A DNA stretch of 64,000 bases. It comes from PALSA-505 sp963699015. Lineage in GTDB: Bacteria > Actinomycetota > Actinomycetes > Streptosporangiales > Streptosporangiaceae. The position numbers were made by a program, and so were the translations under genes. Position 1 is the first letter of the stretch. Every line of letters begins with the position of its first letter. The notes beneath the pieces were generated by a model. That model ran no database searches. It worked only from the letters and a program-made list of their open reading frames with translations, and was not told where the DNA came from. Location of the stretch: positions 186,001 through 250,000 of the forward strand of contig CAVOSX010000001.1 in assembly GCA_963699015.1 (NCBI GenBank). The letters run 5' to 3'. Shown one piece after another: positions 56,832 to 64,000 of the stretch.

Positions 56832-58601
56832 ATGCCTCTTGACCCGGGCGGCGGCCCGGCCAGGAAGGCTCCTGAGGAGCTGCGCAGTTACCGGTGGTTC
56901 GGCGGCGACGAGCCGACCGCGCTGCTGCGCACCTTCGGCCACCGCTCCCGGATGCGCGGGCTCGGATACGCGGCCGGCGAGCACATCGGCAAGCCGGTCA
57001 TCGGCATCCTGAACACCTGGTCCGAGATCAATCCCTGTCACATGCACCTGCGCGAGCGCGCCGAGCAGGTCAAGCGGGGCGTGTGGCAGGCCGGCGGCTT
57101 CCCGCTCGAGTTCCCCGTGGCCACGCTGTCGGAGACGTACCAGAAGCCGACCCCGATGATGTACCGCAACCTGCTGGCGATGGAGACCGAGGAACTGCTG
57201 CGGTCCTATCCCATCGACGGCGCCGTGCTGATGGGCGGGTGCGACAAGACGACGCCCGCGCTGCTGATGGGCGCGGCGAGCGCGGGCATCCCGGCGATCT
57301 ACCTGCCGGCCGGGCCAATGCTGCGCGGCCACTTCCGCGGCCAGCCGGTGGGCAGCGGCACCGACGTCTGGAAGTACTGGGATGACTACCGGGCCGGGCT
57401 GATCGGCGACTGCGAGCTCGCCGAGATCGAATGTGGCATCGCCCGTTCCCCCGGCCACTGCATGACGATGGGCACCGCGTCCACCATGACCTCGGCGGCC
57501 GAGGCTCTGGGCATGACGCTGCCCGGTGCCGCTTCCATCCCCGCGGTCGACTCGGCGCACCACCGGATGGCGTCGGCCACCGGCGCGCGGATCGTGGACA
57601 TGGTCGGGGAGGATCTCAGCCCGGCCCGCATCCTGACCCGCGAGGCGTTCGAGGACGGCGTTGCGACAGTGCTGGCGCTTGGCGGGTCGACCAACGCGCT
57701 CATCCACCTCATCGCGATGGCGGGCCGCTGCGGCGTGCCGCTCACCCTGGACGACTTCGACGCGATCGCCCGCCGCGTGCCGGTGCTTGCCAACATCCGG
57801 CCCAGCGGCGCGTACCTGATGGAGGACTTCTACTACGCGGGAGGGCTGCGCGCCCTGCTCGCCCAGCTCGCCGCCGTCCCCGGGGCGCTGCACCCACGGC
57901 GGCTCACCGTGGCCGGCCGCACGCTCGGCGAGCAGATCGAAGACGCGCCCGTCTACCAGGACGACGTCATCCGCTCGCCCGCCACCGCCCTGTCCGCCGA
58001 AGGCGGGATCGCGGTGCTGCACGGCAACCTCGCTCCCGACGGAGCGGTGATCAAGCACATCGCGGCCGATCCCCGGCTGCTCAAGCACACCGGCCCGGCC
58101 GTGGTATTCGACGACTACGTCCAGATGCAGCAGCGGATCGACGACCCGGCGCTAGGCATCACGCCGGACTCTGTGCTGGTGCTGCGCGAGGCCGGGCCGG
58201 TCGGTGGGCCTGGCATGCCGGAATACGGGATGCTGCCGATCCCCGGCTACCTGCTCGCCCGCGGCGTGCGGGACATGGTGCGGGTCTCCGACGCGCGGAT
58301 GAGCGGCACCAGCTACGGGGCCTGCGTCCTGCACGTGGCTCCCGAATCGCACGTCGGCGGCCCGCTGGCGCTGGTCCGCAGCGGCGACCCGGTCACGCTG
58401 GACGTGGCGTCCCGGACTCTCAGCCTCGATGTCCCCGAACGGGAACTGGCCAGCCGCCGGGCCAGATGGCGGCCGCCCGCGGCCCGATTCGAGCGCGGGT
58501 ACGGCGCCCTGTACAGCGAGCACATCACCCAGGCCGACCAGGGCTGTGACTTCGACTTCCTGGCCAGGCGCGGCGCCTACCCCGAACCCAATCCGCAGTA
58601 A
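56832..58601 (+). CDS. IlvD/Edd-family sugar-acid dehydratase
   Basis: The 589-residue dehydratase has three Fe-S cysteines: NTWSEINPCHMHLRE, LMGGCDKTTPALLMGA and SPGHCMTMGTASTMTSAAEA. The C-terminal swivel domain has VRVSDARMSGTSYGACVLHV. Length, sequence style and the neighbouring genes fit L-arabonate/xylonate-type sugar-acid dehydratases rather than dihydroxyacid dehydratase of valine synthesis. It would make a 2-keto-3-deoxy sugar acid. First gene of the operon; ATG follows GGAGGG. Confidence 0.87.
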   Translation: MPLDPGGGPARKAPEELRSYRWFGGDEPTALLRTFGHRSRMRGLGYAAGEHIGKPVIGILNTWSEINPCHMHLRERAEQVKRGVWQAGGFPLEFPVATLSETYQKPTPMMYRNLLAMETEELLRSYPIDGAVLMGGCDKTTPALLMGAASAGIPAIYLPAGPMLRGHFRGQPVGSGTDVWKYWDDYRAGLIGDCELAEIECGIARSPGHCMTMGTASTMTSAAEALGMTLPGAASIPAVDSAHHRMASATGARIVDMVGEDLSPARILTREAFEDGVATVLALGGSTNALIHLIAMAGRCGVPLTLDDFDAIARRVPVLANIRPSGAYLMEDFYYAGGLRALLAQLAAVPGALHPRRLTVAGRTLGEQIEDAPVYQDDVIRSPATALSAEGGIAVLHGNLAPDGAVIKHIAADPRLLKHTGPAVVFDDYVQMQQRIDDPALGITPDSVLVLREAGPVGGPGMPEYGMLPIPGYLLARGVRDMVRVSDARMSGTSYGACVLHVAPESHVGGPLALVRSGDPVTLDVASRTLSLDVPERELASRRARWRPPAARFERGYGALYSEHITQADQGCDFDFLARRGAYPEPNPQ

Positions 58602-58672
58602 AACGGCCGGCTAGATATCCAAGAGGCGGCCCGTGTTACCGGCCGGCCGCCGCTGGCCGTAGTCTGGCGAGA

Positions 58673-59479
58673 ATGTCAGTCATTCTCATCACGGGGGCAG
58701 CCGGACGCATCGGCGGCATGCTGCGGCCGAGGCTGGCCCGGCCCGGCCGGACGCTGCGGCTGCTGGACAGCGCCCCGGTGGCACCGGGACCCGGTGAGGA
58801 GGCGATCCAGGCCTCCGCCACCGACCTCGAAGCCATGACCAAGGCCTGCCGGGGCGCGGACGCGGTCATCCACCTGGCGGCCCAGGCAGGCGAGGCGCCC
58901 TGGGGCCGCATCCTGAAGGTGAACATCCACGGGACGTACGTGGCGTTCGAGGCCGCGCGCCGGGCCGGCGTGCCACGGATGATCTTCGCCTCGTCCAATC
59001 ACGTGGTCGGCTTCACCCCGAGGTCGCAGTTCCCCGTCCCCGACTACGCGTTCCCGGCCCCGGATACCTACTACGGGGTGTCGAAGGCGACCGGCGAGGC
59101 GCTCGGCTCGCTGTACTACAACCGGTACCAGATGGACGCCATCTGCATCCGGATCCTGACCTGCTCCGAACGCCCCTATGACGCCCGGATGCTGTCCACC
59201 TGGCTGTCACCCGATGACGCCGGGCGGTTGTTCGAAGCCTGCCTGACCACGCCGAGCCCCGGGTTCCGGGTCATCTACGGGGTGTCGGCCAACACCAGGG
59301 GCGGATGGGTTTCGCTGGACGAAGCGCGGGCCCTGGGCTACGAGCCGAGGGACAACGCGGAAGCGTACGCGGACGAGGTGCTCGCGACCTACGGCGAGAC
59401 CGAGCCCGGCGACCCGCTGTTCGACTACCTCGGCGGCGAGTTCACCTCGCATAGCCTCGACGTCGGCTACCCCACCTGA
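58673..59479 (+). CDS. udh: Uronate dehydrogenase-like NAD-dependent SDR
   Basis: The 268-residue extended short-chain dehydrogenase has the Rossmann motif ILITGAAGRIGGML, SSNHVVGFTPRSQFPVPDYA and the catalytic YYGVSKATGEALG (YxxxK). SSNHVVGF and the overall length match uronate dehydrogenases, which oxidise galacturonate or glucuronate to aldarolactones. It follows the dehydratase by 71 bases and precedes the aldehyde dehydrogenase by 27. Confidence 0.82.
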   Translation: MSVILITGAAGRIGGMLRPRLARPGRTLRLLDSAPVAPGPGEEAIQASATDLEAMTKACRGADAVIHLAAQAGEAPWGRILKVNIHGTYVAFEAARRAGVPRMIFASSNHVVGFTPRSQFPVPDYAFPAPDTYYGVSKATGEALGSLYYNRYQMDAICIRILTCSERPYDARMLSTWLSPDDAGRLFEACLTTPSPGFRVIYGVSANTRGGWVSLDEARALGYEPRDNAEAYADEVLATYGETEPGDPLFDYLGGEFTSHSLDVGYPT

Positions 59480-59506
59480 CCGGTTCGCTGCGAAGGACGC
59501 TGATCG

Positions 59507-60988
59507 ATGATCCAGGGATATGACCCGCGTACCGGCAGGCCGGCCGGCGAGCCGGTGGCCGAGACCACCGACGCCGGGGTGGACGAACTGGTCACCGCGG
59601 CCGCCGCGGCGGCCCGCGGCTGGGAGATGACCTCGCCCTTCACCCGGGCCGAGGTACTCACCGCGGTCGCGGCCGCCCTGGACGAGCACTCGGCCGAGCT
59701 GGCCGAGCTGGCCGACACCGAGACCGCGCTCGGCGCCACGCGGCTGACCGGCGAGGTGGCCCGCGCCACCGGCCAGCTGCGCCTGTTCGCCGAGGTGCTG
59801 CGCGACGGCGGCTTCCTCGACGTAGCGGTGACCGAGGCCGACGGCGCCGGCACGCCGGACCTGCGCCGGATCAGCCGGCCGGTCGGGCCGGTCGCGGTGT
59901 TCGCCGCCTCGAACTTCCCGTTCGCCTTCTCCGTGGCCGGCGGGGACACGGCGTCGGCGCTGGCCGCCGGGTGCCCGGTCATCGTCAAGGCGCACGAGGG
60001 GCATCCGCGCACCTCTGTGGCGACCGGCGATGTCATCGCCAGGGCGCTGGCGGACGCGGGGGCGCCGGCGGGGCTGTTCGGCATGGTGTACGGGGTGCAG
60101 GCCGGGGTCCGGCTGCTGCGCCATCCGGCTCTGGCCGCGGCGGGATTCACCGGCTCGGCCCGCGGCGGCCTGGCCCTGCAGCGGATCTGCGCCGGGCGCG
60201 AGGTGCCGATCCCGTTCTTCGGCGAGCTTGGCTCGGTCAATCCGGTCGTCGTCCTGCCCGGGGCGGCCGCGTCCCGCGCCGAGAAGATCGCCTCGGGCTA
60301 CGCGGGCTCGCTGACCCTCGGCGTCGGCCAGTTCTGCACCAACCCGGGTCTGCTGTTCGTGCCCGAAGACGCGGGCCTGCTCGACGCGATCGCGGCGGCG
60401 GTGGCCGCGTCCCGGGGCGGCCCGATGCTGTCGGAGCGGATCCACGACGGGTTCGAGGCCGCGGTCCGGGAGCTGGCCTCCTGCGCCGCGGTCAAGCCCC
60501 TCGCGACCGGTCAGCCGGGAGAGGGGCCCTGGTCGGCCACGCCGCAGGTCTTCCACGTCGGCCTGGACGAGTTCGCCGCCGGCCTGCCCGACCTTGCCGC
60601 GGAGCGGTTCGGCCCGGCCGGCCTGGTGATCGACTACCAGGATCTCGATGAGCTGGTGGCGGTGCTCGCCGGGCTCGGCGGCAACCTGGCCGGCAGCATT
60701 CACCTGGACAGCGCCCGCGAGCAGGACACGGCGGCCGCGACGCGGGTGATGGAGGTGTTCAGCCATACCACCGGACGGGTCGTGTGCAACGGCTGGCCGA
60801 CGGGCGTCGCCGTTGCCTGGGCCCAGCATCACGGCGGCCCGTGGCCGGCCACCACGGCCCCCGCCTACACCTCTGTCGGGGCCGCGGCCATCAGGCGCTG
60901 GCTAGTCCCGGTCGTCTACCAGGACTGGCCGCCCATGCTGCTGCCCTCCGGCCTGCGCCCCGGGTCAAGGCCCCGCATGGCCCCCTAG
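59507..60988 (+). CDS. Aldehyde dehydrogenase, likely 2,5-dioxovalerate (alpha-ketoglutarate semialdehyde) dehydrogenase
   Basis: The 493-residue enzyme has catalytic Cys in GVGQFCTNPGLLFV and Glu in FFGELGSVNPVVV, and the binding motif GPVAVFAASNFPFAFS. This signature set, with FPFAFS and the split catalytic region, is typical of the NADP-type alpha-ketoglutarate semialdehyde dehydrogenase group. With the dehydratase and uronate dehydrogenase it forms a pathway ending in 2-oxoglutarate. The intervening 2-keto-3-deoxy acid dehydratase is not in the window. Confidence 0.85.
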   Translation: MIQGYDPRTGRPAGEPVAETTDAGVDELVTAAAAAARGWEMTSPFTRAEVLTAVAAALDEHSAELAELADTETALGATRLTGEVARATGQLRLFAEVLRDGGFLDVAVTEADGAGTPDLRRISRPVGPVAVFAASNFPFAFSVAGGDTASALAAGCPVIVKAHEGHPRTSVATGDVIARALADAGAPAGLFGMVYGVQAGVRLLRHPALAAAGFTGSARGGLALQRICAGREVPIPFFGELGSVNPVVVLPGAAASRAEKIASGYAGSLTLGVGQFCTNPGLLFVPEDAGLLDAIAAAVAASRGGPMLSERIHDGFEAAVRELASCAAVKPLATGQPGEGPWSATPQVFHVGLDEFAAGLPDLAAERFGPAGLVIDYQDLDELVAVLAGLGGNLAGSIHLDSAREQDTAAATRVMEVFSHTTGRVVCNGWPTGVAVAWAQHHGGPWPATTAPAYTSVGAAAIRRWLVPVVYQDWPPMLLPSGLRPGSRPRMAP

Positions 60989-61012
60989 CCACCCGCTCCG
61001 GGAATCCGCGAC

Positions 61013-61618
61013 ATGGACGAACTTCCTCCGCTGGTCGAGCGCGCATGTGCCGTCGCGCGGCAGGTCGGCTTCCCGCTCACCAGGGATGAGGCCGGCCCTG
61101 AACGTCCCTCGGCGTGCCTGCCCGGCGTGGGCCGGTTTCTCGGCGTCCTCGCGGCGGGCTGCCGGGCAGGCCGGATCGGCGAGATTGGCAGCGGCGCGGG
61201 GGTGGGCGCCGCCTGGATGACCAGTGCGATGCCAGCCGACTGCGACCTGGTCACGGTGGAGATCGACGTGCGGCTGGCCGCAGCCGCGTCACGACTGCTC
61301 GCCGGTGATCCCCGCGTGCAGGTACTGACCGGTGACGCCAGGGAGGTCCTGGCTAGCCGCGGTCCGTTCGACCTCCTGTTCGCCGACGGGGGCTGGCGCG
61401 ATCCGGCCGGCCTGGCCACGCTGGTGGACCTGGTGTGCGTCGGCGGCCGGATCGTCATGGATGATGTGACACCCTCGCTCGTCCTGCCGCCCGGCTCTGG
61501 GCTGCCAGAGCCCGACGTCAAGCGGCAGTTCTTCTTCGGCGACCCGCGCCTCATCTCGGCCGAGGTCGTGCTGCCCGATCTGCGTAACTCCCTGCTGGTC
61601 GGGACGCGGCGCAACTAG
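61013..61618 (+). CDS. O-methyltransferase-like SAM-dependent enzyme
   Basis: The 201-residue protein has SAM motif I GRIGEIGSGAGVGAAWMTSA, acidic strand end TVEIDVRLAAAASRLLAGDP, VLTGDAREVL and LLFADGGW, the Methyltransf_24/O-methyltransferase layout. The acceptor is unknown. It starts 24 bases after the aldehyde dehydrogenase and may be cotranscribed, though its link to sugar-acid use is unclear. Confidence 0.8.
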   Translation: MDELPPLVERACAVARQVGFPLTRDEAGPERPSACLPGVGRFLGVLAAGCRAGRIGEIGSGAGVGAAWMTSAMPADCDLVTVEIDVRLAAAASRLLAGDPRVQVLTGDAREVLASRGPFDLLFADGGWRDPAGLATLVDLVCVGGRIVMDDVTPSLVLPPGSGLPEPDVKRQFFFGDPRLISAEVVLPDLRNSLLVGTRRN

Positions 61619-61753
61619 GAACCCGAGTCGTCGGTGCGCCCGCGCCCGCGGTCGCGGATGCTCATAGCGGGTTCACCGGCTCGTAGCGAAATGTCCCGCC
61701 TGGTTGAGCAAGCTAGCTCCCGGCAAAACCGGCCATCCCCCCGGAGGTGCCGA

Positions 61754-63326
61754 ATGAGCACGCACCGCATGCCCCTGAGCCTGCCGAGACCGGCGCGCTG
61801 GCGTCTCGCGCTGGTGCTCGCCCTGCTCACGGCGGTGTCCCTGGTCGCCGGGAATGCGGCAGGCGCGTCGGCGCACGTCGCCAGCCGGTCATGGTTCCGG
61901 CCGGGGAACCTGGTTGTCAGCCGGTCGGTGTACCTGGGCACGCCGACGCCGTTGACCCCAGCTTCGGCGTGACGTCGCCGATCCTGCTGGATCAGATCAC
62001 CCCGTCCGGGCGCTTGGTGAACACGCTGCCCGTTCCGGCCCTGCCCGGCCGCGGGTTCAGCCATCAGCGCGACAGCAGCGGCGGGCACATGGTCACCAGC
62101 TTCTCGTCCAAGTCAGAGCTGGCGCTGAACCTGTCCACGAGCGGGCGCGATCTGACCTTCATGGGCTATCTGGCCCAGCCCAACCAGATTGACGTGTCGA
62201 ACTCGAACACCCCGGCCGTCATCGACCCGACCAACCCCGTGCCGGGCGCCGACTACCGGGTGGTTGCCCAGGTCGACCCGAGCGGCAGGTTCAACTTCAC
62301 CGAGACCAATGCCTACAGCGGCGGCAACAACGGGCGCGCGGCGATCCTCAACGACAGCGGCGGCGACAACGTGTACTACCTGACAGGCAACGCCGGCAAC
62401 GGCGGCAACCCGCAGCCGGACGGCGTCATCACCGGCGGGGCGCGCAAATCGCGACACCCCAGTACCAGCCAGAGAGTGCCCAGCAGGTCGGGCCGCCCGA
62501 GCCCGTCGGCAGCTTCAACATCACTCAGCTCGGGGACCCGGCTGACAAGATCGGGAAGGACACCAACTTCCGCGGCCTGACGATCTTCAACAACGTCGTC
62601 TGCTTCACCAAGGGCAGCGGCAGCAACGGCGTAGACACCATGTACTTCATCGACACCACGGGCAAGGCCTGCCCGAACGGTGTCGGCCTTCCGCAGCCGG
62701 GAGCGCCGCTGCCCACCTCGCCCATCGCGTACGACCCGGCGCTGCTGCAGACCGAGGGAGTGACGCCCTACAACATGTGCATCCTGCAGGGCCTGCCCAC
62801 CGCCCTGAAGTCGACGAGCTCGTTCCCGTTCGGCATCTGGTTCGCCAACGCGGACACGCTCTACGTTGCGGACGTGGGCAACGGCGACAACACCTTCCCG
62901 GCGGCCACCGGTACATACACCTCGGCCGCCGCGCAGACCACGGCGAGGCTGCAAAAGTGGGTGTTCAACGGCACCAGCTGGAATCTCGCCTACACCCTCG
63001 ACGCCGGGCTGAACCTCGGCCTGCCGTACACGGTGCGCGGCTATCCGGCTACCGGGCTGCCCTGGTCACCGGCCACCGATGGCCTGCGCAACATCACCGG
63101 CCAGGTCAACCGCGACGGCACGGTAACGATCTGGGGCATCACCTCGACGGTCAGCGGCAACGGCGACGAGGGTGCCGACCCGAACAAGCTGGTGGCCATT
63201 ACCGACAATCCGGCTGCTACCGCGCCTGCCCAGGGCGAGGGCTTCCGCACTGTCCGGTCCGCGGGATCCCGCGAGGTTCTGCGGGGTGTCTCGTTCACCC
63301 CCGGGACGGGGAATTCCGGCCGCTGA
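61754..63326 (+). pseudogene. Secreted beta-propeller-like protein, frameshifted
   Basis: ATG 61754 (MSTHRMPLSLPRPARWRLAL) opens a signal peptide, then NLVVSRSVYLGT. Shifts near 61950 and 62440 lead through DPSFGVTSPILLDQITPSGR, AAILNDSGGDNVYYLTGNAG and then FRGLTIFNNVVCFTKGSGSN, WFANADTLYVADVGNGDNTF, LQKWVFNGTSWNLAYTLDAG to TGA 63326. Repeated blade-like segments suggest a beta-propeller of about 525 residues. No enzymatic motif. Confidence 0.65.
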
Positions 63327-63502
63327 CCCCTGGATGAACGGTGCCCACCGCCAGAAAGGTCAGCAGCACAGCGACGACAGCGGCCGCGGAACGCGCTGAG
63401 CCGCGCCCGCGCGATTGCGTCTTGGCCCGTGCCCCCCGTGCGTGTCCGGTAACGTCTCGTACACGCACGGCAGCCAGGTCCGGAGCGGAAAGGGGCACCC
63501 GC

Positions 63503-64000
63503 GTGGCACCGACGGACGGGCAGGCCCGCTCGGCCGGCGAGCCAGACGTCGCGAACTGGCGCGGCGGGACGGACCAGCTACGAGCGCCGAGCACGACCGC
63601 CGACCGGCCGCGCCCCTGGTCAAGTGAGGATCTCCGGCAGCGCCTGGAACGGCTACCCCGGGGTCATCCCAGCTCGCCCTACAATGCCGACGGCTCCCGC
63701 AAGCCACCCCCGCCCAGCCTGCGCTCGCTCGAACTCCCCGAGCCCGCCGAAGCCCCCGCCGACGACGCCCCGACACCGGTTGAGTCCTTAACCGATGCCG
63801 AACACGCCGAGCACGTCGCCCAAGTCCGCGACCTCCTCGACGAGGCGCACGATAACGGGCTGTCCACCGATAATCAGCAGTTCTGGTCGATCAACATCGC
63901 GGAAGTCTGGTCGAAGGATCGGGTGACGTACATGGGACATCTTGATCGATCTCTATGAGGCCGCAGGGCAAGGATGCTCCTTGCGAGCCAAAGCGTCATG
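63503..64000 (+). pseudogene. N-terminus of a possible zeta-toxin-type kinase (frameshifted, cut by window end)
   Basis: GTG 63503 follows GGAAAGGGG. After a disordered Pro-rich lead, residues read LTDAEHAEHVAQVRDLLDEA and DNGLSTDNQQFW, then a shift near 63935 gives DLYEAAGQGCSLRAKA at the end. This resembles the region before the P-loop of actinobacterial zeta-toxin-domain proteins. The P-loop itself would lie beyond base 64000, so the assignment is tentative. Confidence 0.4.

Noticed and set aside
57431..58549. A 372-residue ORF in the second frame of the dehydratase gene
   Set aside because: Arg/Pro-rich shadow of a well-supported IlvD/Edd gene with three Fe-S cysteines; no family features.
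59207..60832. A 541-residue leftward ORF
   Set aside because: Antisense to the aldehyde dehydrogenase; Gly/Arg/Gln-rich low-complexity product typical of high-GC shadow frames.
1..64000. CRISPR arrays, rRNA genes and polyketide or peptide synthase modules
   Set aside because: No regularly spaced direct repeats of CRISPR type, no rRNA sequence and no carrier-protein or condensation motifs were seen in the window.

Overview
The window comes from a high-GC actinomycete: GC-rich third codon positions, GTG starts with AGGAGG-type ribosome binding sites, actinobacterial tRNA genes, an Lrp/EAM-style dehydratase operon and an actinomycete integrative and conjugative element (AICE). I cannot name the genus from sequence alone; a member of Streptosporangiales or a neighbouring order is a guess.

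Layout. 1-6.2 kb is ordinary chromosome: a secreted beta-helix/IPT protein, tRNA-Lys(TTT), glutaryl-CoA dehydrogenase (gcdH), a PspC-domain membrane protein, an MFS permease and a tRNA-Glu, tRNA-Asp, tRNA-Phe cluster. An AICE core starts directly at the tRNA-Phe 3' end (6.2-15.7 kb): integrase, excisionase, RepSA-like replication initiator, TraB/FtsK-type transfer ATPase, DUF932, membrane and zinc-ribbon proteins, a SCO3933-type small regulator, an XRE/TPR-type regulator and a NUDIX hydrolase. From 15.9 to 34.8 kb follows a scrap-yard of cargo and insertion sequences: an IS21-family element with an extra zinc-finger ORF, an IS110, an IS982, an IS110 remnant, a STAND/TPR protein, an amino-acid permease, truncated DUF2252 and GH15 genes, an IS256, an EmrB-type exporter, an FkbM methyltransferase and toxin-antitoxin-like debris. 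A degenerate 3' half of tRNA-Phe at 34.75 kb is a good candidate for the far attachment site, making a ~28.6 kb island; a second tRNA 3' half (tRNA-Lys, CTT) at 30.6 kb hints at a nested older element.

34.9-56 kb is mixed accessory chromosome: a DUF1707 membrane protein, an MBL hydrolase, a second IS21 inserted with a 6-bp duplication next to istA and integrase remnants, secreted proteins, a Phd-type antitoxin with an unknown partner, a phosphoribosyltransferase in a lower-GC islet, a serine hydrolase, and an XRE regulator divergent from a hydrolase around a perfect 48-bp palindrome, followed by an aquaporin, MFS and small enzymes. 54.6-61 kb carries a class III aminotransferase with an overlapping Lrp regulator, divergent from an IlvD/Edd dehydratase, uronate dehydrogenase and aldehyde dehydrogenase operon that fits oxidative sugar-acid catabolism to 2-oxoglutarate. 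The window ends in a secreted protein and the start of a possible zeta-toxin kinase.

More than 30 genes or gene parts are broken by single-base shifts, mostly in short G, C or A runs, both in mobile DNA and in plain chromosomal genes. I read much of this as uncorrected sequencing error, with some real decay in the island. Frameshifted genes are typed as pseudogene, and the reading-frame path is described in each entry.
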